A stretch of 64,000 nt of DNA from Streptomyces sp. AM 2-1-1 (GTDB lineage Bacteria; Actinomycetota; Actinomycetes; Streptomycetales; Streptomycetaceae), in assembly GCF_029167645.1 (NCBI RefSeq), contig NZ_CP119147.1, positions 4,296,501 through 4,360,500 on the forward strand, given 5' to 3'. Made by a program: the position numbers and the translations under genes. The notes under the pieces were generated by a model. The model was not told the DNA's origin. It was given only the letters and a program-made list of their open reading frames with translations, and ran no database searches. Shown in pieces: positions 1-8,922 of the stretch (position 1 is its first letter; the number at the start of each line of letters is the position of its first letter).

Positions 1-439
1 GAAAGGGCTGGTGAGCGAGGCGCGGAGGCGTACCGGCGGCGCATTTCCCGCGCGCCGTCGGCGGAGTCCCCGAGGGCGAAGCTCACGGGGCGCGCGGGCC
101 GCGGGTCGGTCTCGCCTTTTCCGGACGGAGCGGAGAGATGAATTCCGGATAGTGACCCGCCGGGGGAGGGGCGAAGAAGACCGCTGCGGAGTATCCGACG
201 ACGTGCGCCCATTCGCCTCGTCCCGTCGTCCGGAGAGGCCGAAAGGGCACGCGGGAGGAGACGGGAAGGGCCGTCGAAAGGGCGCGCCCTTTCGACGACG
301 GCATCGGCATCCGCGTCGACGACGGCATCAGTGGCGGAATCGCGGGCGGCGAAGATCTTTCCCCCGTCGGTGCCTCTGGTGCCTCTGGTGTCCCTGGCGG
401 CGGTGGCGTCGGTGGTGCCGACCGTGAGGTGGCGGCAGG
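1..439. other. Left-edge non-coding stretch
   Basis: I see no convincing gene here. The open frames present are short and Arg/Pro-rich, as random frames in very GC-rich DNA usually are, and have no recognisable motif. The stretch lies downstream of the minus-strand kinase that ends at 440. It contains a perfect 26-bp palindrome (listed separately) and a short repeated motif, GTCGACGACGGCAT or close to it, around 293-331. Confidence 0.6.
272..297. terminator. Perfect 26-bp palindrome, possible terminator or operator
   Basis: Positions 272-297 read the same on both strands over all 26 bases. As RNA this folds into an 11-bp stem with a 4-nt loop. It lies about 145 bp beyond the stop of the minus-strand kinase, so it could end that transcript. 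Perfect symmetry also suits an operator for a gene to the left of the window. There is no U-tract, but Streptomyces terminators often lack one. Confidence 0.45.
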
Positions 440-1840
440 TCACTCCCGCCAGGGGAGCCGGGCGGTCACCGTCGTCGGACCGCCCGCCGGAGAGTCCACC
501 GTGAGGCCGCCGTCCATCGCCCGCAGACGTTCGGTGAGCCCGGAGAGTCCGCCGCCCATGGTCACGTCCGCGCCGCCCCGCCCGTCGTCGTCGACCCGGA
601 TCACCAGCTGGTCCGGCCGGTCCGGCCGGCCCTTGCCGCTCTGCCGGCCGTCCCGGTCGGCCACCTGGCGGACGGTGACCGAGGCACGGGTGGCGCGGGC
701 GTGCCGGGTGACGTTGCGGAGCAGTTCGGAGACGGTGACGTACGCCAGGTTCTCGATCGCCCGGGCCGGCCGGTGCGGCAGCTCCACGTCGACGGAGACC
801 GGGACGGCGCAGCGGGAGGCGACCGAGGAGAGGGCCGCGTCCAGCCCCCGGTCGGTGAGGACGGCGGGATGGATCTCCCGGGCGAGGTCACGGAGTTCCC
901 GGAGGGCGACCTTCACCTCACCGTGCGCCCCGTCGATGAGCCGCGCCGCCCCCTCGGGATCCTCGGCGAGCCGCTCCTTCGCCAGGCCGAGCTCCATCGC
1001 GAGGGCGGCGAGCCGGGCCTGGGCGCCGTCGTGCAGTTCGCGTTCGATCCGGCGCAGGTCGGCCGCCGCGGTGTCCACCACCACGCCCCGGTCCGACTCC
1101 AGCTCCACCACGCGGGAGGCGAGCCGGGACGGGCCGAGCAGACCGGCGACCATCACCCGGTCCACCGAGGCCAGCCCTCGGACGACCCACGGCGAGGCGA
1201 GGACGAGGAGGAGCCCGATGCCGCTGGTCGCGGTCAGCTCGAAGGGCGAGTCCAGATAGACCCGGTGCGTGGCGTCCCCGTACATCTGGAGGCCGTCGAC
1301 CCCCACGTACGTCGGGAAGACCCAGGCCCACAGCGGGTAGGTGAACATCGTCCAGGCGGTCGTCCACAGCGTCACCGCGACGGTGAACGCGAAGACCGCC
1401 CACGGGAAGTGCAGGAAGCCGTAGAGCAGATGGCGCCAGGAGGCACCGTTCCTGAGCGCCGCGCCGGCCCAGGAGAACACGCCGCCGGTACGCCCCCGTA
1501 CGGGCTCGGGGTCGGCCACGTCGAGCCCCAGCAGGGCGCGGGCCCGTCGCCGCTCCAGGACGCCGAAGCCCCGGCAGACCGCCAGGCCGGCCGCGAGGAC
1601 CGGAATCCCGAGGAAGGTGACCATCAGGCCGATGCCCAGCGAGACCGTGGTGATCACCACGGTGAAGAGGACCGCGCTGACGGGGAGGCTCACCACCAGG
1701 TGGAGCAGTTCCCGCCAGGTGCGGGCCTCCACCGGCGCGCGGAGCACCGCCGGGAAGAAGTGCTTCTCGCCGGGGCCGCCCCAGGAGCCGCTGCGGCCGC
1801 CCGCCTGGTCCCGCGCGTCCGATCCGTATGCCGTGGCCAT
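440..1840 (-). CDS. Membrane sensor histidine kinase (HisKA_3 / NarL-type), first paralogue
   Basis: Predicted 466-residue sensor kinase of a two-component system. The N-terminal half holds about four to six hydrophobic segments (roughly residues 45-90, 140-175 and 205-235), resembling the membrane 'putative sensor' domain common in Streptomyces. A HisKA_3 dimerisation domain follows, with the phosphoacceptor in ERELHDGAQARL (His270). A HATPase domain has an N-box (SELLRNVTRHAR) and glycine boxes (DDDGRGG, GLSGLTERL). I chose ATG 1840, which has an upstream GGACGG, over a longer frame starting near 2047 whose extra residues are low complexity. It is closely similar to the next kinase. No response regulator is visible in the window; a partner may lie to the left. 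The signal sensed is unknown. Confidence 0.88.
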   Translation of the reverse strand: MATAYGSDARDQAGGRSGSWGGPGEKHFFPAVLRAPVEARTWRELLHLVVSLPVSAVLFTVVITTVSLGIGLMVTFLGIPVLAAGLAVCRGFGVLERRRARALLGLDVADPEPVRGRTGGVFSWAGAALRNGASWRHLLYGFLHFPWAVFAFTVAVTLWTTAWTMFTYPLWAWVFPTYVGVDGLQMYGDATHRVYLDSPFELTATSGIGLLLVLASPWVVRGLASVDRVMVAGLLGPSRLASRVVELESDRGVVVDTAAADLRRIERELHDGAQARLAALAMELGLAKERLAEDPEGAARLIDGAHGEVKVALRELRDLAREIHPAVLTDRGLDAALSSVASRCAVPVSVDVELPHRPARAIENLAYVTVSELLRNVTRHARATRASVTVRQVADRDGRQSGKGRPDRPDQLVIRVDDDGRGGADVTMGGGLSGLTERLRAMDGGLTVDSPAGGPTTVTARLPWRE

Positions 1841-2050
1841 CGCTGCCGTCCGTTTCCGTTCTCTGGTGAGCCGTCCGCGTCCCGGTGAGCCGCGTCCTCG
1901 GTGAGCCGTTCCGCGCGGGGCGTCCGCCGTGGGCAGGCGCCCCGCGCACGGCTCCCGGCCGATACCTCCAGCCTCTTCCGCGGGCGCTCCTCGCACCATG
2001 AGGGCGGTCTCCGTATCCGTCGGGGGGTTACCCCCACCCCGGTGCACCGC

Positions 2051-2098
2051 GCACGCACGGCGGAGGGCCGGGGCGCACGCACGGCGGAGGGCCGGGGC
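2051..2098. repeat. Two tandem 24-bp direct repeats
   Basis: A 24-bp unit beginning GCACGCACGGCGGAGGG occurs twice head to tail (2051-2074 and 2075-2098), between the two histidine kinase genes. The second copy runs into the hairpin at 2087-2114. Confidence 0.85.
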
Positions 2099-2114
2099 GT
2101 GCGCCCCGGCCCTC
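2087..2114 (-). terminator. Hairpin terminator of the second kinase gene
   Basis: A 13-bp perfect inverted repeat (GAGGGCCGGGGCG and its complement) with a 2-nt centre. It lies 27 bp past the stop of the minus-strand kinase that ends at 2141. The position and strength fit an intrinsic terminator without a U-run. Confidence 0.65.
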
Positions 2115-2140
2115 GAAGATCCGTCCCGCCGTGCCGTCCC

Positions 2141-3316
2141 TCAGCCCGCGGCGCCGTCGCGCCACGGCAGTTCGGCAGTCACCGTGGTGGGGCCGCCCTC
2201 CGGCGACTCGACGACCAGCACGCCGTCCACCGCCCCCAGCCGCTCCGTCAGGCCGGCCAGACCCGTGCCGCCCTCCGTCCGCGCGCCGCCCGTCCCGTCG
2301 TCCCGTACCCGCAGCATCAGCCGGTCGCCCTCGCGCCACACGTCCACGGCGGCCGAGCGGGCCCGGCTGTGCTTGCTGACGTTCTGGAGGAGCTCCGAGA
2401 CGGTGAAGTAGGCGATGCCCTCGATCGCCTGGGCCGGCCGGCCCGGCAGTTCGACGCCCACCGTGACGGGGACCGTGCAGCGCGAGGCGATCGAGGAGAG
2501 CGCGGCGTCCAGCCCCCGGTCGGTGAGGACGGCCGGATGGATGCCCCGGGCGAGGTCACGGAGCTCCTGGAGGGCGACCTTCACCTCCCCGTGCGCCTCG
2601 TCGACCATCCGGGCGGCGGCCTGCGGATCCTCCGTCAACTTCTCCTTCGCCAGTCCGAGGTCCATGGCGAGCGCCACCAGCCGGGCCTGGGCGCCGTCGT
2701 GCAGATCGCGCTCGATCCGGCGCAGGTCGGCCGCCGCCGTGTCCACGACCACGCCCCGGTCCGACTCCAGCTCCGCGATCCGCCGCTCCAGTTCGTCCGA
2801 GGGCGCCAGCAGCGCCCGCACCATCGCACGGTCCGCGTTGGTCAGCGCCCGGGTCACGTAGGGGAGTACGGGCCAGAACGTGAAGAAGCCCACCAGCGTC
2901 ACGGCGAACGTCACCACGCCCCACGGCAGTCGGATGAACGAATAGAGCAGGGTCCGCCACCCCACCCGGTCGCCCAGTCCCGACCACAGCCAGGGGAAGA
3001 AGCCCTTCTCGCGGCGGGTCCGCGCCATCGCGCCGGGCTCCTCGACGTGCACCCCGATCAGGACGCGGGCCCGGGCGCGTTCGGCCATGCCCAGGCCGCG
3101 CGCGCCCTGGATGCCGAGCGCGAGCAGCGGCAGCCCGATCACCGTGACGGACAGCCCGGCGCCGACGCTGACCAGCACGACCGAGTAGACGAAGCCCACG
3201 ATGGTGGTCGGCAGATTCGACAGCAGGTGGGCGATCTCCTTCCACGTCCACACGTCGAGGGCGGGGCGCAGTCGGGGTGGCCGGGCGTCGTCCGGCTCGG
3301 AGGGGCTCGTCGTCAT
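2141..3316 (-). CDS. Membrane sensor histidine kinase (HisKA_3 / NarL-type), second paralogue
   Basis: Predicted 391-residue sensor kinase with the same architecture as its neighbour: hydrophobic segments around residues 30-75 and 118-160, HisKA_3 with ERDLHDGAQARL (His206), and a HATPase with SELLQNVSKHSR, RDDGTGG and GLAGLTERL. Stretches of 15-25 residues around the phosphoacceptor are nearly identical in the two proteins, so they arose by tandem duplication. This copy is about 75 residues shorter, mainly in the membrane-sensor half. The ATG at 3316 was chosen because the 25 upstream in-frame residues look non-coding. It is transcribed divergently from nuoA. No response regulator is present in the window. 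Confidence 0.88.
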   Translation of the reverse strand: MTTSPSEPDDARPPRLRPALDVWTWKEIAHLLSNLPTTIVGFVYSVVLVSVGAGLSVTVIGLPLLALGIQGARGLGMAERARARVLIGVHVEEPGAMARTRREKGFFPWLWSGLGDRVGWRTLLYSFIRLPWGVVTFAVTLVGFFTFWPVLPYVTRALTNADRAMVRALLAPSDELERRIAELESDRGVVVDTAAADLRRIERDLHDGAQARLVALAMDLGLAKEKLTEDPQAAARMVDEAHGEVKVALQELRDLARGIHPAVLTDRGLDAALSSIASRCTVPVTVGVELPGRPAQAIEGIAYFTVSELLQNVSKHSRARSAAVDVWREGDRLMLRVRDDGTGGARTEGGTGLAGLTERLGAVDGVLVVESPEGGPTTVTAELPWRDGAAG

Positions 3317-3411
3317 GCGCCCCACCCTGCCGGTCCGACCCCCGCGCACGCCATGGGGCTCGTGGGTGCGAGGAAGTGGGGATAACCCCACCCCCGGCCC
3401 GACGCGACTGC

Positions 3412-3439
3412 TTACCCAGTCTTTAACAGGGCCTAGACT
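3412..3439 (+). promoter_or_regulatory. Candidate sigma-HrdB promoter of the nuo operon
   Basis: A -35-like TTACCC (3412-3417) is separated by 16 bp from a -10-like TAGACT (3434-3439). The pair lies about 48 bp upstream of the nuoA start, in the divergent region between the kinase and nuoA. The -10 match is good and the -35 match is modest. Confidence 0.4.
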
Positions 3440-3486
3440 CCCGTGCGTACAGATCGTCGAAGGGTTCGAGGGAGCGAGGAACGGAC

Positions 3487-3897
3487 GTGGCGGACGTGCC
3501 TGAACTGCCGGAACCGACCGTTCTCGCGTCGGATTACTTCCACAGCTACTCGGTGGTCGGACTGCTCGCCCTCGTCGGCGTGCTCTTCGTCGCCGTCGCC
3601 TTCGGAGCGGGACGCCTGCTCCGGCCCGTGGTGCCCACGCCCGAGAAGCTCCTCACCTACGAGTGCGGCGTGGACCCGGTGGGGGAGGGGTGGGCGCACA
3701 CCCAGGTGCGGTACTACGTCTACGCCTTCCTCTACGTGATCTTCGCCGTCGACTCGGTCTTCCTCTTCCCCTGGGCGACCGTCTTCGCGGCACCCGGATT
3801 CGGCGCGACCACCCTGGTGGAAATGTTCGTCTTCCTCGGCTTCCTCGCCGTGGGACTGCTCTACGCATGGAAGAAGGGCGTCCTCACATGGGCGTGA
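3487..3897 (+). CDS. nuoA: NADH-quinone oxidoreductase subunit A
   Basis: A 136-residue membrane subunit of complex I with three transmembrane helices. Family signatures are visible: [16 protein letters not shown], then the [22 protein letters not shown] helix region, and a third helix near the C-terminus. Start is GTG 3487, preceded by GAGCGAGGAACGG. It is the first gene of an operon in which nearly every junction overlaps; its last 10 bases overlap nuoB. NuoA belongs to the proton-pumping membrane arm. Confidence 0.95.
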   Translation: MADVPELPEPTVLASDYFHSYSVVGLLALVGVLFVAVAFGAGRLLRPVVPTPEKLLTYECGVDPVGEGWAHTQVRYYVYAFLYVIFAVDSVFLFPWATVFAAPGFGATTLVEMFVFLGFLAVGLLYAWKKGVLTWA

Positions 3898-4610
3898 CGA
3901 GCCGGCCGATCCCCGAGCCGCAGCCCGCAGACGGAACGCCGGACCACGCGGCGCACGGAACGGCGGACGGAACTCCGGACGGGACGGCGGCCGCGACGGC
4001 CGGTGCGTCCGGCCCGGGGCCGGTGCCGCTGCCGGAGCCCAAGCGGCTCGGCGTGCTCTCCCGCCTCGCGCCCGAACCGATGAAGGTGGTCCTCAACTGG
4101 GGGCGCCGCTACAGCCTCTGGGTCTTCAACTTCGGTCTGGCCTGCTGCGCCATCGAGTTCATCGCCGCCTCGATGGCCCGCCACGACTTCATCCGGCTCG
4201 GCGTGATCCCGTTCGCTCCCGGCCCGCGCCAGGCCGACCTCATGATCGTGTCCGGCACGGTCACCGACAAGATGGCCCCGGCCGTGAAGCGCCTGTACGA
4301 GCAGATGCCCGAGCCGAAGTACGTCATCTCCTTCGGCGCCTGCTCCAACTGCGGTGGTCCGTACTGGGACTCGTACTCCGTCACGAAGGGCGTGGACCAG
4401 ATCATCCCCGTCGACGTGTACGTCCCCGGGTGCCCGCCCCGGCCGGAGGCCCTGCTCCAGGGCATCCTCAAACTCCAGGAGCGGATCGCCCGCGAGTCCC
4501 TGGCGGAGCGGTACACCACGGATCCGGCCGGCCGGCCCTCCACCGCCGCCCTGCGCAGCGGACTCGTCGCCGCACCGGCGGAGCCGACCGGGCCGGGGGA
4601 GTCGAAGTGA
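3888..4610 (+). CDS. nuoB: NADH-quinone oxidoreductase subunit B
   Basis: A 240-residue peripheral subunit that carries the N2 [4Fe-4S] cluster in complex I. The ligands are visible: the tandem Cys pair in GLACCAIEF, Cys in [10 protein letters not shown] and Cys in [11 protein letters not shown]. The first ~45 residues are Gly/Ala/Pro/Thr-rich and precede the core at [13 protein letters not shown]; short tails are common in NuoB. ATG 3888 overlaps the nuoA stop by 10 bp. In a normal complex NuoB packs against NuoD to form the quinone pocket, but no nuoD is present in this operon. Confidence 0.95.
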   Translation: MGVTSRPIPEPQPADGTPDHAAHGTADGTPDGTAAATAGASGPGPVPLPEPKRLGVLSRLAPEPMKVVLNWGRRYSLWVFNFGLACCAIEFIAASMARHDFIRLGVIPFAPGPRQADLMIVSGTVTDKMAPAVKRLYEQMPEPKYVISFGACSNCGGPYWDSYSVTKGVDQIIPVDVYVPGCPPRPEALLQGILKLQERIARESLAERYTTDPAGRPSTAALRSGLVAAPAEPTGPGESK

Positions 4611-6160
4611 GTGGCCCCGAAAGCGCCGCGAGCCGGCGGGACGGCGAGAACCCCGAGAACGCTATGAGCGCAGAGAGCCCCGAGAACGCCGCGAGCCTGT
4701 TCGACCGGCTGCTGGACGCCGACCCCGACACGGTCGCCCGGACCGTCGCCGGGCTCTTCGGCGAGCGGGCGACCGCCGCGTACGCGTACGAGCTGCTCAC
4801 CGTCGACGTACCCGCCGACACCTGGACCGCCGCGCTGGAGACCGCGCGCGACCGGCTCGGCTGCACCTACTTCGACTGGCTGAGCGCCGTCGACGAACCC
4901 GGCACCGGTTTCCTGGTCGCCGCCCACGTCGCCGCGCTCTCCACCGGTACGGTCCGGCGGCTGCTGGTCCGCACGACCGTCCCGCACGAGGCGGCCGTAC
5001 TGCCCAGCGCCATCGCCGTCTACGCGGGCGCCGCCTGGCACGAGCGCGAGACCCACGAGATGTTCGGCATCGGCTTCGAGGGCCACCCGCACCTGGTGCC
5101 CCTGCTGCTGCCCGAGGGGTTCGAAGGGCACCCGCTGCGCAAGGACTTCGTCCTCGCGGCCCGGGTCGCCAAGGCCTGGCCCGGCGCGAAGGAACCGGGC
5201 GAGTCCGAGCACGGCGGGCCCAAGCGGCGCACCATGCTCCCGCCGGGCGTGCCCGACCCCAACGAGTGGGGCCCGCTCAAGGGACAGCTGCCGCCCGCAC
5301 CGGCCCGCCCCGCACGGGCCACCCGCGCCGGCGCGGGCGCCGCGGAGCGACCCGTACGCCGCGCCCGGAGCGTCACCGAGGGCTCGGCGGGCCGGCGGCC
5401 CCCGACCGCACCCCCGACAGGACCGGACACCCCGGCCACCGGCCCGGCGGCGCCGGCGGCGGGCCAGGAAAGCCCGGCCGCACCGGCCGCCGCGACCCCG
5501 GCGGAGGGCACACCGCCCGCCCGCCCCGCCCGCAGGTCCCGCAGCGCTTCGGCCGGCTCGGCCAGTCAGCGCACGGAGGGCGCCGCCCCGGACGGTACGC
5601 AGACCCCCGCGACGGACCCGGAGGCATCCGGGAGGAGCGGTACGGCAGCGGTCCCCGGCGCCCCGGCGAAGCCGGCTCCCCGGACGACCGGCAGCGCGGA
5701 CGCCCCGTGGCACCACGCCCGCCCGGCATTCGACGACGGGGCGGGCGCGGGTGTGGCGAAGGGGGCGGCCGAGCCCGAGGCCGATGCCGCACGCGGGGCC
5801 GAACCGGACGCCGCACGCGAGCCCGACGCCGCACGCGAGCCCGACGCCGCACGCGAGCCCGATGCCGCACGCGGGGCCGATGCCGCACGCGGGGCCGATG
5901 CCGCACGCGGGGCCGAACCGGACGCCGCACGCGAAGCTGAGCCCGAGGCCGCTCGCGAGCCCGAACCGGACGCCCCACGCGAGCCCGAACCCGCGCCAGA
6001 GGCCGGGCGGCCCGCAGAACGCGACGCGTCCGCAGACCCCGGGCAACCCGGACCCGAAGTGCCCGCGGAGCCCGCCGGGCCGCCCGACCCCGAGGTGCCG
6101 GCGGACCGCGCCGCGCCCGATGACCCCCACCACCGTCCCTCCGGAGGCGATAGCGCGTGA
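4607..6160 (+). CDS. nuoC: NADH-quinone oxidoreductase subunit C with a very long low-complexity tail
   Basis: A 517-residue protein. Only about the first 230 residues are the 30-kDa NuoC domain, shown by [17 protein letters not shown] followed by [12 protein letters not shown]. The remaining ~285 residues are almost entirely Ala, Pro, Glu, Asp, Arg and Gly, including six tandem hexapeptides (three DAAREP, then three DAARGA). Usual NuoC length is about 180-250 residues. GTG 4607 overlaps the nuoB stop (GTGA) behind a GGGGGAG site. The tail is probably disordered. It is a real part of the frame, because the stop at 6158-6160 is overlapped by the nuoH start. NuoC normally joins NuoD in the connecting arm, and NuoD is missing here. 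Confidence 0.9.
   Translation: MSGPESAASRRDGENPENAMSAESPENAASLFDRLLDADPDTVARTVAGLFGERATAAYAYELLTVDVPADTWTAALETARDRLGCTYFDWLSAVDEPGTGFLVAAHVAALSTGTVRRLLVRTTVPHEAAVLPSAIAVYAGAAWHERETHEMFGIGFEGHPHLVPLLLPEGFEGHPLRKDFVLAARVAKAWPGAKEPGESEHGGPKRRTMLPPGVPDPNEWGPLKGQLPPAPARPARATRAGAGAAERPVRRARSVTEGSAGRRPPTAPPTGPDTPATGPAAPAAGQESPAAPAAATPAEGTPPARPARRSRSASAGSASQRTEGAAPDGTQTPATDPEASGRSGTAAVPGAPAKPAPRTTGSADAPWHHARPAFDDGAGAGVAKGAAEPEADAARGAEPDAAREPDAAREPDAAREPDAARGADAARGADAARGAEPDAAREAEPEAAREPEPDAPREPEPAPEAGRPAERDASADPGQPGPEVPAEPAGPPDPEVPADRAAPDDPHHRPSGGDSA
5807..5914 (+). repeat. Six tandem 18-bp repeats inside nuoC
   Basis: Six in-frame 18-bp units encode DAAREP three times and then DAARGA three times within the disordered tail of NuoC. 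Degenerate relatives ([16 protein letters not shown]) flank the array. The near-identity at DNA level suggests recent expansion by slippage or unequal recombination. Confidence 0.9.
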
Positions 6161-7125
6161 ACGACGTACTGGACGTCGCCCTCCGGCTCGTCATCGTCTT
6201 CGTCGTCTTCCTGGTCTTCCCGCTCGTCGTCGGCCAGGCCGAGCACAAGGTGATGGCGCACATGCAGGGCCGCCTCGGCCCCATGTACGCGGGCGGGTTC
6301 CACGGCTGGGCGCAGCTCGTCGCGGACGGGATCAAGTTCGTGCAGAAGGAGGACGTGGTTCCGGCCGACGCCGACCGCCGCATCTTCCAGCTCGCGCCCG
6401 CCGTGGCCCTCCTGCCGTACCTCCTCGTGGTGCTCGCCATCCCCATCGGGCCCGGCGAGGGCGCGGTCGGCCAGGTCATCGACGCGGGGATCTTCTTCGT
6501 GCTCGCCGTCATGGGGATCGGTGTTCTGGGCTCGCTGATGGCGGGCTGGGCCTCCGCCAACAAGTTCTCCCTGCTCGGCGGGCTCCGTACCGCCGCCCAG
6601 CTCCTCGCCTACGAACTGCCGATGCTGCTCGCCGCGGCCTCGGTGGCGATGGCCGCCGGGACGGTGTCGCTCCCCGGGATCGTCGACGCCTTCGCGTGGT
6701 GGTGGCTGCCCTGGCAGATCACCGGCGCGCTGATCTTCTTCGTCGCCGGGCTCGCCGAACTGCAACGTCCGCCCTTCGACATGCCGGTGGCCGACTCGGA
6801 GATCATCTTCGGCGCCTACACCGAGTACACCGGGCTGCGCTTCGCGCTCTTCCTGCTCGCCGAGTACGCCGGGATCGTCGTCCTCTGCGGTCTGACCACG
6901 GTGCTCTTCCTCGGTGGCTGGCACGGTCCCTTCGGCGCCGACGGACTCGGCTGGCTCTGGACCCTGGTGAAGACGGGGATCCTCGCGTTCGTCGTCATCT
7001 GGCTGCGGGTCACCTACCCGCGCCTGCGCGAGGACCAGCTGCAGAAGCTCGCCTGGACCACACTCATCCCGCTCGCCCTCGCGCAGATCGCGCTCACCGG
7101 CATCGTGAAGGTGGCGATCAACTAG
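6157..7125 (+). CDS. nuoH: NADH-quinone oxidoreductase subunit H
   Basis: A 322-residue multi-span membrane subunit (about eight helices) that lines the quinone chamber and links the quinone site to the proton pumps. Hallmarks are [17 protein letters not shown], the loop segment [14 protein letters not shown], and [17 protein letters not shown] with AYTEYTG after it. GTG 6157 overlaps the nuoC stop and sits 9 nt after a GGAGG site. Length is normal. Confidence 0.95.
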   Translation: MNDVLDVALRLVIVFVVFLVFPLVVGQAEHKVMAHMQGRLGPMYAGGFHGWAQLVADGIKFVQKEDVVPADADRRIFQLAPAVALLPYLLVVLAIPIGPGEGAVGQVIDAGIFFVLAVMGIGVLGSLMAGWASANKFSLLGGLRTAAQLLAYELPMLLAAASVAMAAGTVSLPGIVDAFAWWWLPWQITGALIFFVAGLAELQRPPFDMPVADSEIIFGAYTEYTGLRFALFLLAEYAGIVVLCGLTTVLFLGGWHGPFGADGLGWLWTLVKTGILAFVVIWLRVTYPRLREDQLQKLAWTTLIPLALAQIALTGIVKVAIN

Positions 7126-7694
7126 TGCCTCCGATCCCCGGCTCCGGCCTCGCCAAGGGTCTCGCCGTCACCCTGCGGACCATGACGAAGCGCACGGTCA
7201 CCGCGCAGTACCCGGACGTCCAGCCCGAACTCCCGCCGCGCTCGCGCGGCGTCATCGGGCTGTTCGAGGAGAACTGCACGGTCTGCATGCTCTGCGCCCG
7301 CGAGTGCCCCGACTGGTGCATCTACATCGACTCGCACAAGGAGACGAGCCCGCCCGCCGCCCCCGGCGGACGCGAGCGTTCCCGCAACGTCCTCGACCGT
7401 TTCGCCATCGACTTCTCGCTCTGCATGTACTGCGGCATCTGCATCGAGGTCTGCCCCTTCGACGCCCTCTTCTGGTCGCCGGAGTTCGAGTACGCCGAGA
7501 CGGACATCCGTGACCTCACCCACGAGCGGGACACGCTCCGCGAGTGGATGTGGACCGTGCCGGAGCCGCCCGCACCGGACCCGGGTGCCGAGGAGCCGAA
7601 GGAGATCGCCGCCGCCCGCAAGACGGCGGAGAAGCTCGAAACCCAGCTCCGGGCCCAGCCCGACGCCGAGCGCGCCCAGGAGGGTCCCGCATGA
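7125..7694 (+). CDS. nuoI: NADH-quinone oxidoreductase subunit I
   Basis: A 189-residue ferredoxin-like subunit with two [4Fe-4S] binding motifs, [15 protein letters not shown] and [13 protein letters not shown]. These normally carry clusters N6a and N6b, which pass electrons from the peripheral arm to N2. GTG 7125 shares one base with the nuoH stop (TAGTG). The C-terminal ~45 residues are charged and Ala/Glu-rich. Both cysteine motifs are complete, so the subunit can still act as an electron wire despite the absence of the NADH module. Confidence 0.95.
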   Translation: MPPIPGSGLAKGLAVTLRTMTKRTVTAQYPDVQPELPPRSRGVIGLFEENCTVCMLCARECPDWCIYIDSHKETSPPAAPGGRERSRNVLDRFAIDFSLCMYCGICIEVCPFDALFWSPEFEYAETDIRDLTHERDTLREWMWTVPEPPAPDPGAEEPKEIAAARKTAEKLETQLRAQPDAERAQEGPA

Positions 7695-8485
7695 CGCCCG
7701 CCGCCGCGAGCGCCGCGGCCCACCCCGGCTTCCTCTCCCCGTCCGGCATCGAGATCGCCTTCGTGCTGGTCGGCCTCGTCACCCTCGGCGCGGCACTCGT
7801 CACGGTCACCACCCGTCAGCTGGTGCACGCCGCGCTCTGGCTCGTCGTCGCCCTCGGCGGCCTCGCGGTCGAGTACCTGCTGCTGACGGCCGAGTTCATC
7901 GCCTGGGTGCAGGTACTGATCTACGTCGGCTCCGTCGTGGTCCTCCTCCTCTTCGGCCTGATGCTCACCCGCGCCCCCATCGGCCGCTCGCCGGACGCCG
8001 ACTCGGAGAACCGCCCGGTCGCGCTCGCCGTGGCCGTCGCCGCCGCGGCGGCCCTCGTCTGGGTCGTCGTGGACGCCTTCCGGACCACCTGGATCGATCT
8101 GGACGGGCCCGCCCAGGGCTCCACCGCCGCCACCGGCACCTTCCTCTTCCGGCACTGGGTGCTGCCGTTCGAAGCGCTCTCCGTCCTGCTGCTCGCCGCC
8201 CTGGTGGGGGCGATCGTGCTCTCCCGCCGGGACCCGGAGCACCGCTTCGCCCTCCCGGCCGCCCGCCGCACCCCCGGCGGCCGTACGCCGGGGAGCGGCC
8301 GCACGCGGACCGGCACCCCCGAGCCCGCCGGTGACCGCGCGCCGACCGGCACGCGCACGCCGACCGCCGCCCGCGCCACCGGACGTACGCGCGCCGGGCA
8401 CGACTCCGCCGGCGCCCCCTCCGCCAGCCCGACCGCCCCCGGCGCGGGCCACGGACCCGACGCCCCGGAAGAGGGGAAGAGCTGA
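7691..8485 (+). CDS. nuoJ: NADH-quinone oxidoreductase subunit J
   Basis: A 264-residue membrane subunit with about five helices in the first ~180 residues, including the characteristic [20 protein letters not shown]. The last ~85 residues form an Arg/Thr/Gly/Pro-rich tail, longer than in typical NuoJ (about 180-200 residues). ATG 7691 overlaps the nuoI stop (ATGA) behind GGAGGG. It is part of the antiporter-adjacent membrane arm. Confidence 0.94.
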   Translation: MTPAAASAAAHPGFLSPSGIEIAFVLVGLVTLGAALVTVTTRQLVHAALWLVVALGGLAVEYLLLTAEFIAWVQVLIYVGSVVVLLLFGLMLTRAPIGRSPDADSENRPVALAVAVAAAAALVWVVVDAFRTTWIDLDGPAQGSTAATGTFLFRHWVLPFEALSVLLLAALVGAIVLSRRDPEHRFALPAARRTPGGRTPGSGRTRTGTPEPAGDRAPTGTRTPTAARATGRTRAGHDSAGAPSASPTAPGAGHGPDAPEEGKS

Positions 8486-8922
8486 TGCACCTCGCCTATC
8501 CCGCCGTGCTCGCCGTCCTCCTCTTCTGCGTCGGCGTCTACGGCGTGCTCGCCCGCCGCAACGCGATCCTGGTCCTGATGTCCGTCGAGCTGATGCTCAA
8601 CGCCGTCAACCTCAACCTCGTCGCCTTCGACGTCTGGCTCCGCGACACGCTCCACGCCGGCCAGGCGCTCACCCTCTTCACCATCGCCATCGCCGCCGCC
8701 GAGATCGGCATCGGCCTCGCGATCGTGCTCGCCGTGTACCGCAACCGCGGCTCCTCCGACGTCGACCGGCTCCGCGACACCGCCGAGACCGACGCCGCCG
8801 AGACCCTTCCCGACGAGTGGACCGGCGACGGCGGACCCGTCGGCACGGGCACCGCCGGCAGCCCCGACGAACCGGCCACCGCTCCGGCGGGGACGGCACG
8901 GAAGACAGAGGCCACCGCGTGA
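8485..8922 (+). CDS. nuoK: NADH-quinone oxidoreductase subunit K
   Basis: A 145-residue protein. The first ~95 residues form three helices with the family signature [18 protein letters not shown], including the buried glutamate important for proton transfer, and [18 protein letters not shown]. The last ~45 residues are an acidic, Thr/Ala/Gly-rich extension absent from the usual ~100-residue NuoK. ATG 8485 shares a base with the nuoJ stop (TGATG). Confidence 0.95.
   Translation: MHLAYPAVLAVLLFCVGVYGVLARRNAILVLMSVELMLNAVNLNLVAFDVWLRDTLHAGQALTLFTIAIAAAEIGIGLAIVLAVYRNRGSSDVDRLRDTAETDAAETLPDEWTGDGGPVGTGTAGSPDEPATAPAGTARKTEATA

Noticed and set aside
11..427. Open frames at the left edge on both strands
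   Set aside because: Arg/Pro-rich, no motif and no ribosome-binding site; typical of random frames in GC-rich DNA.
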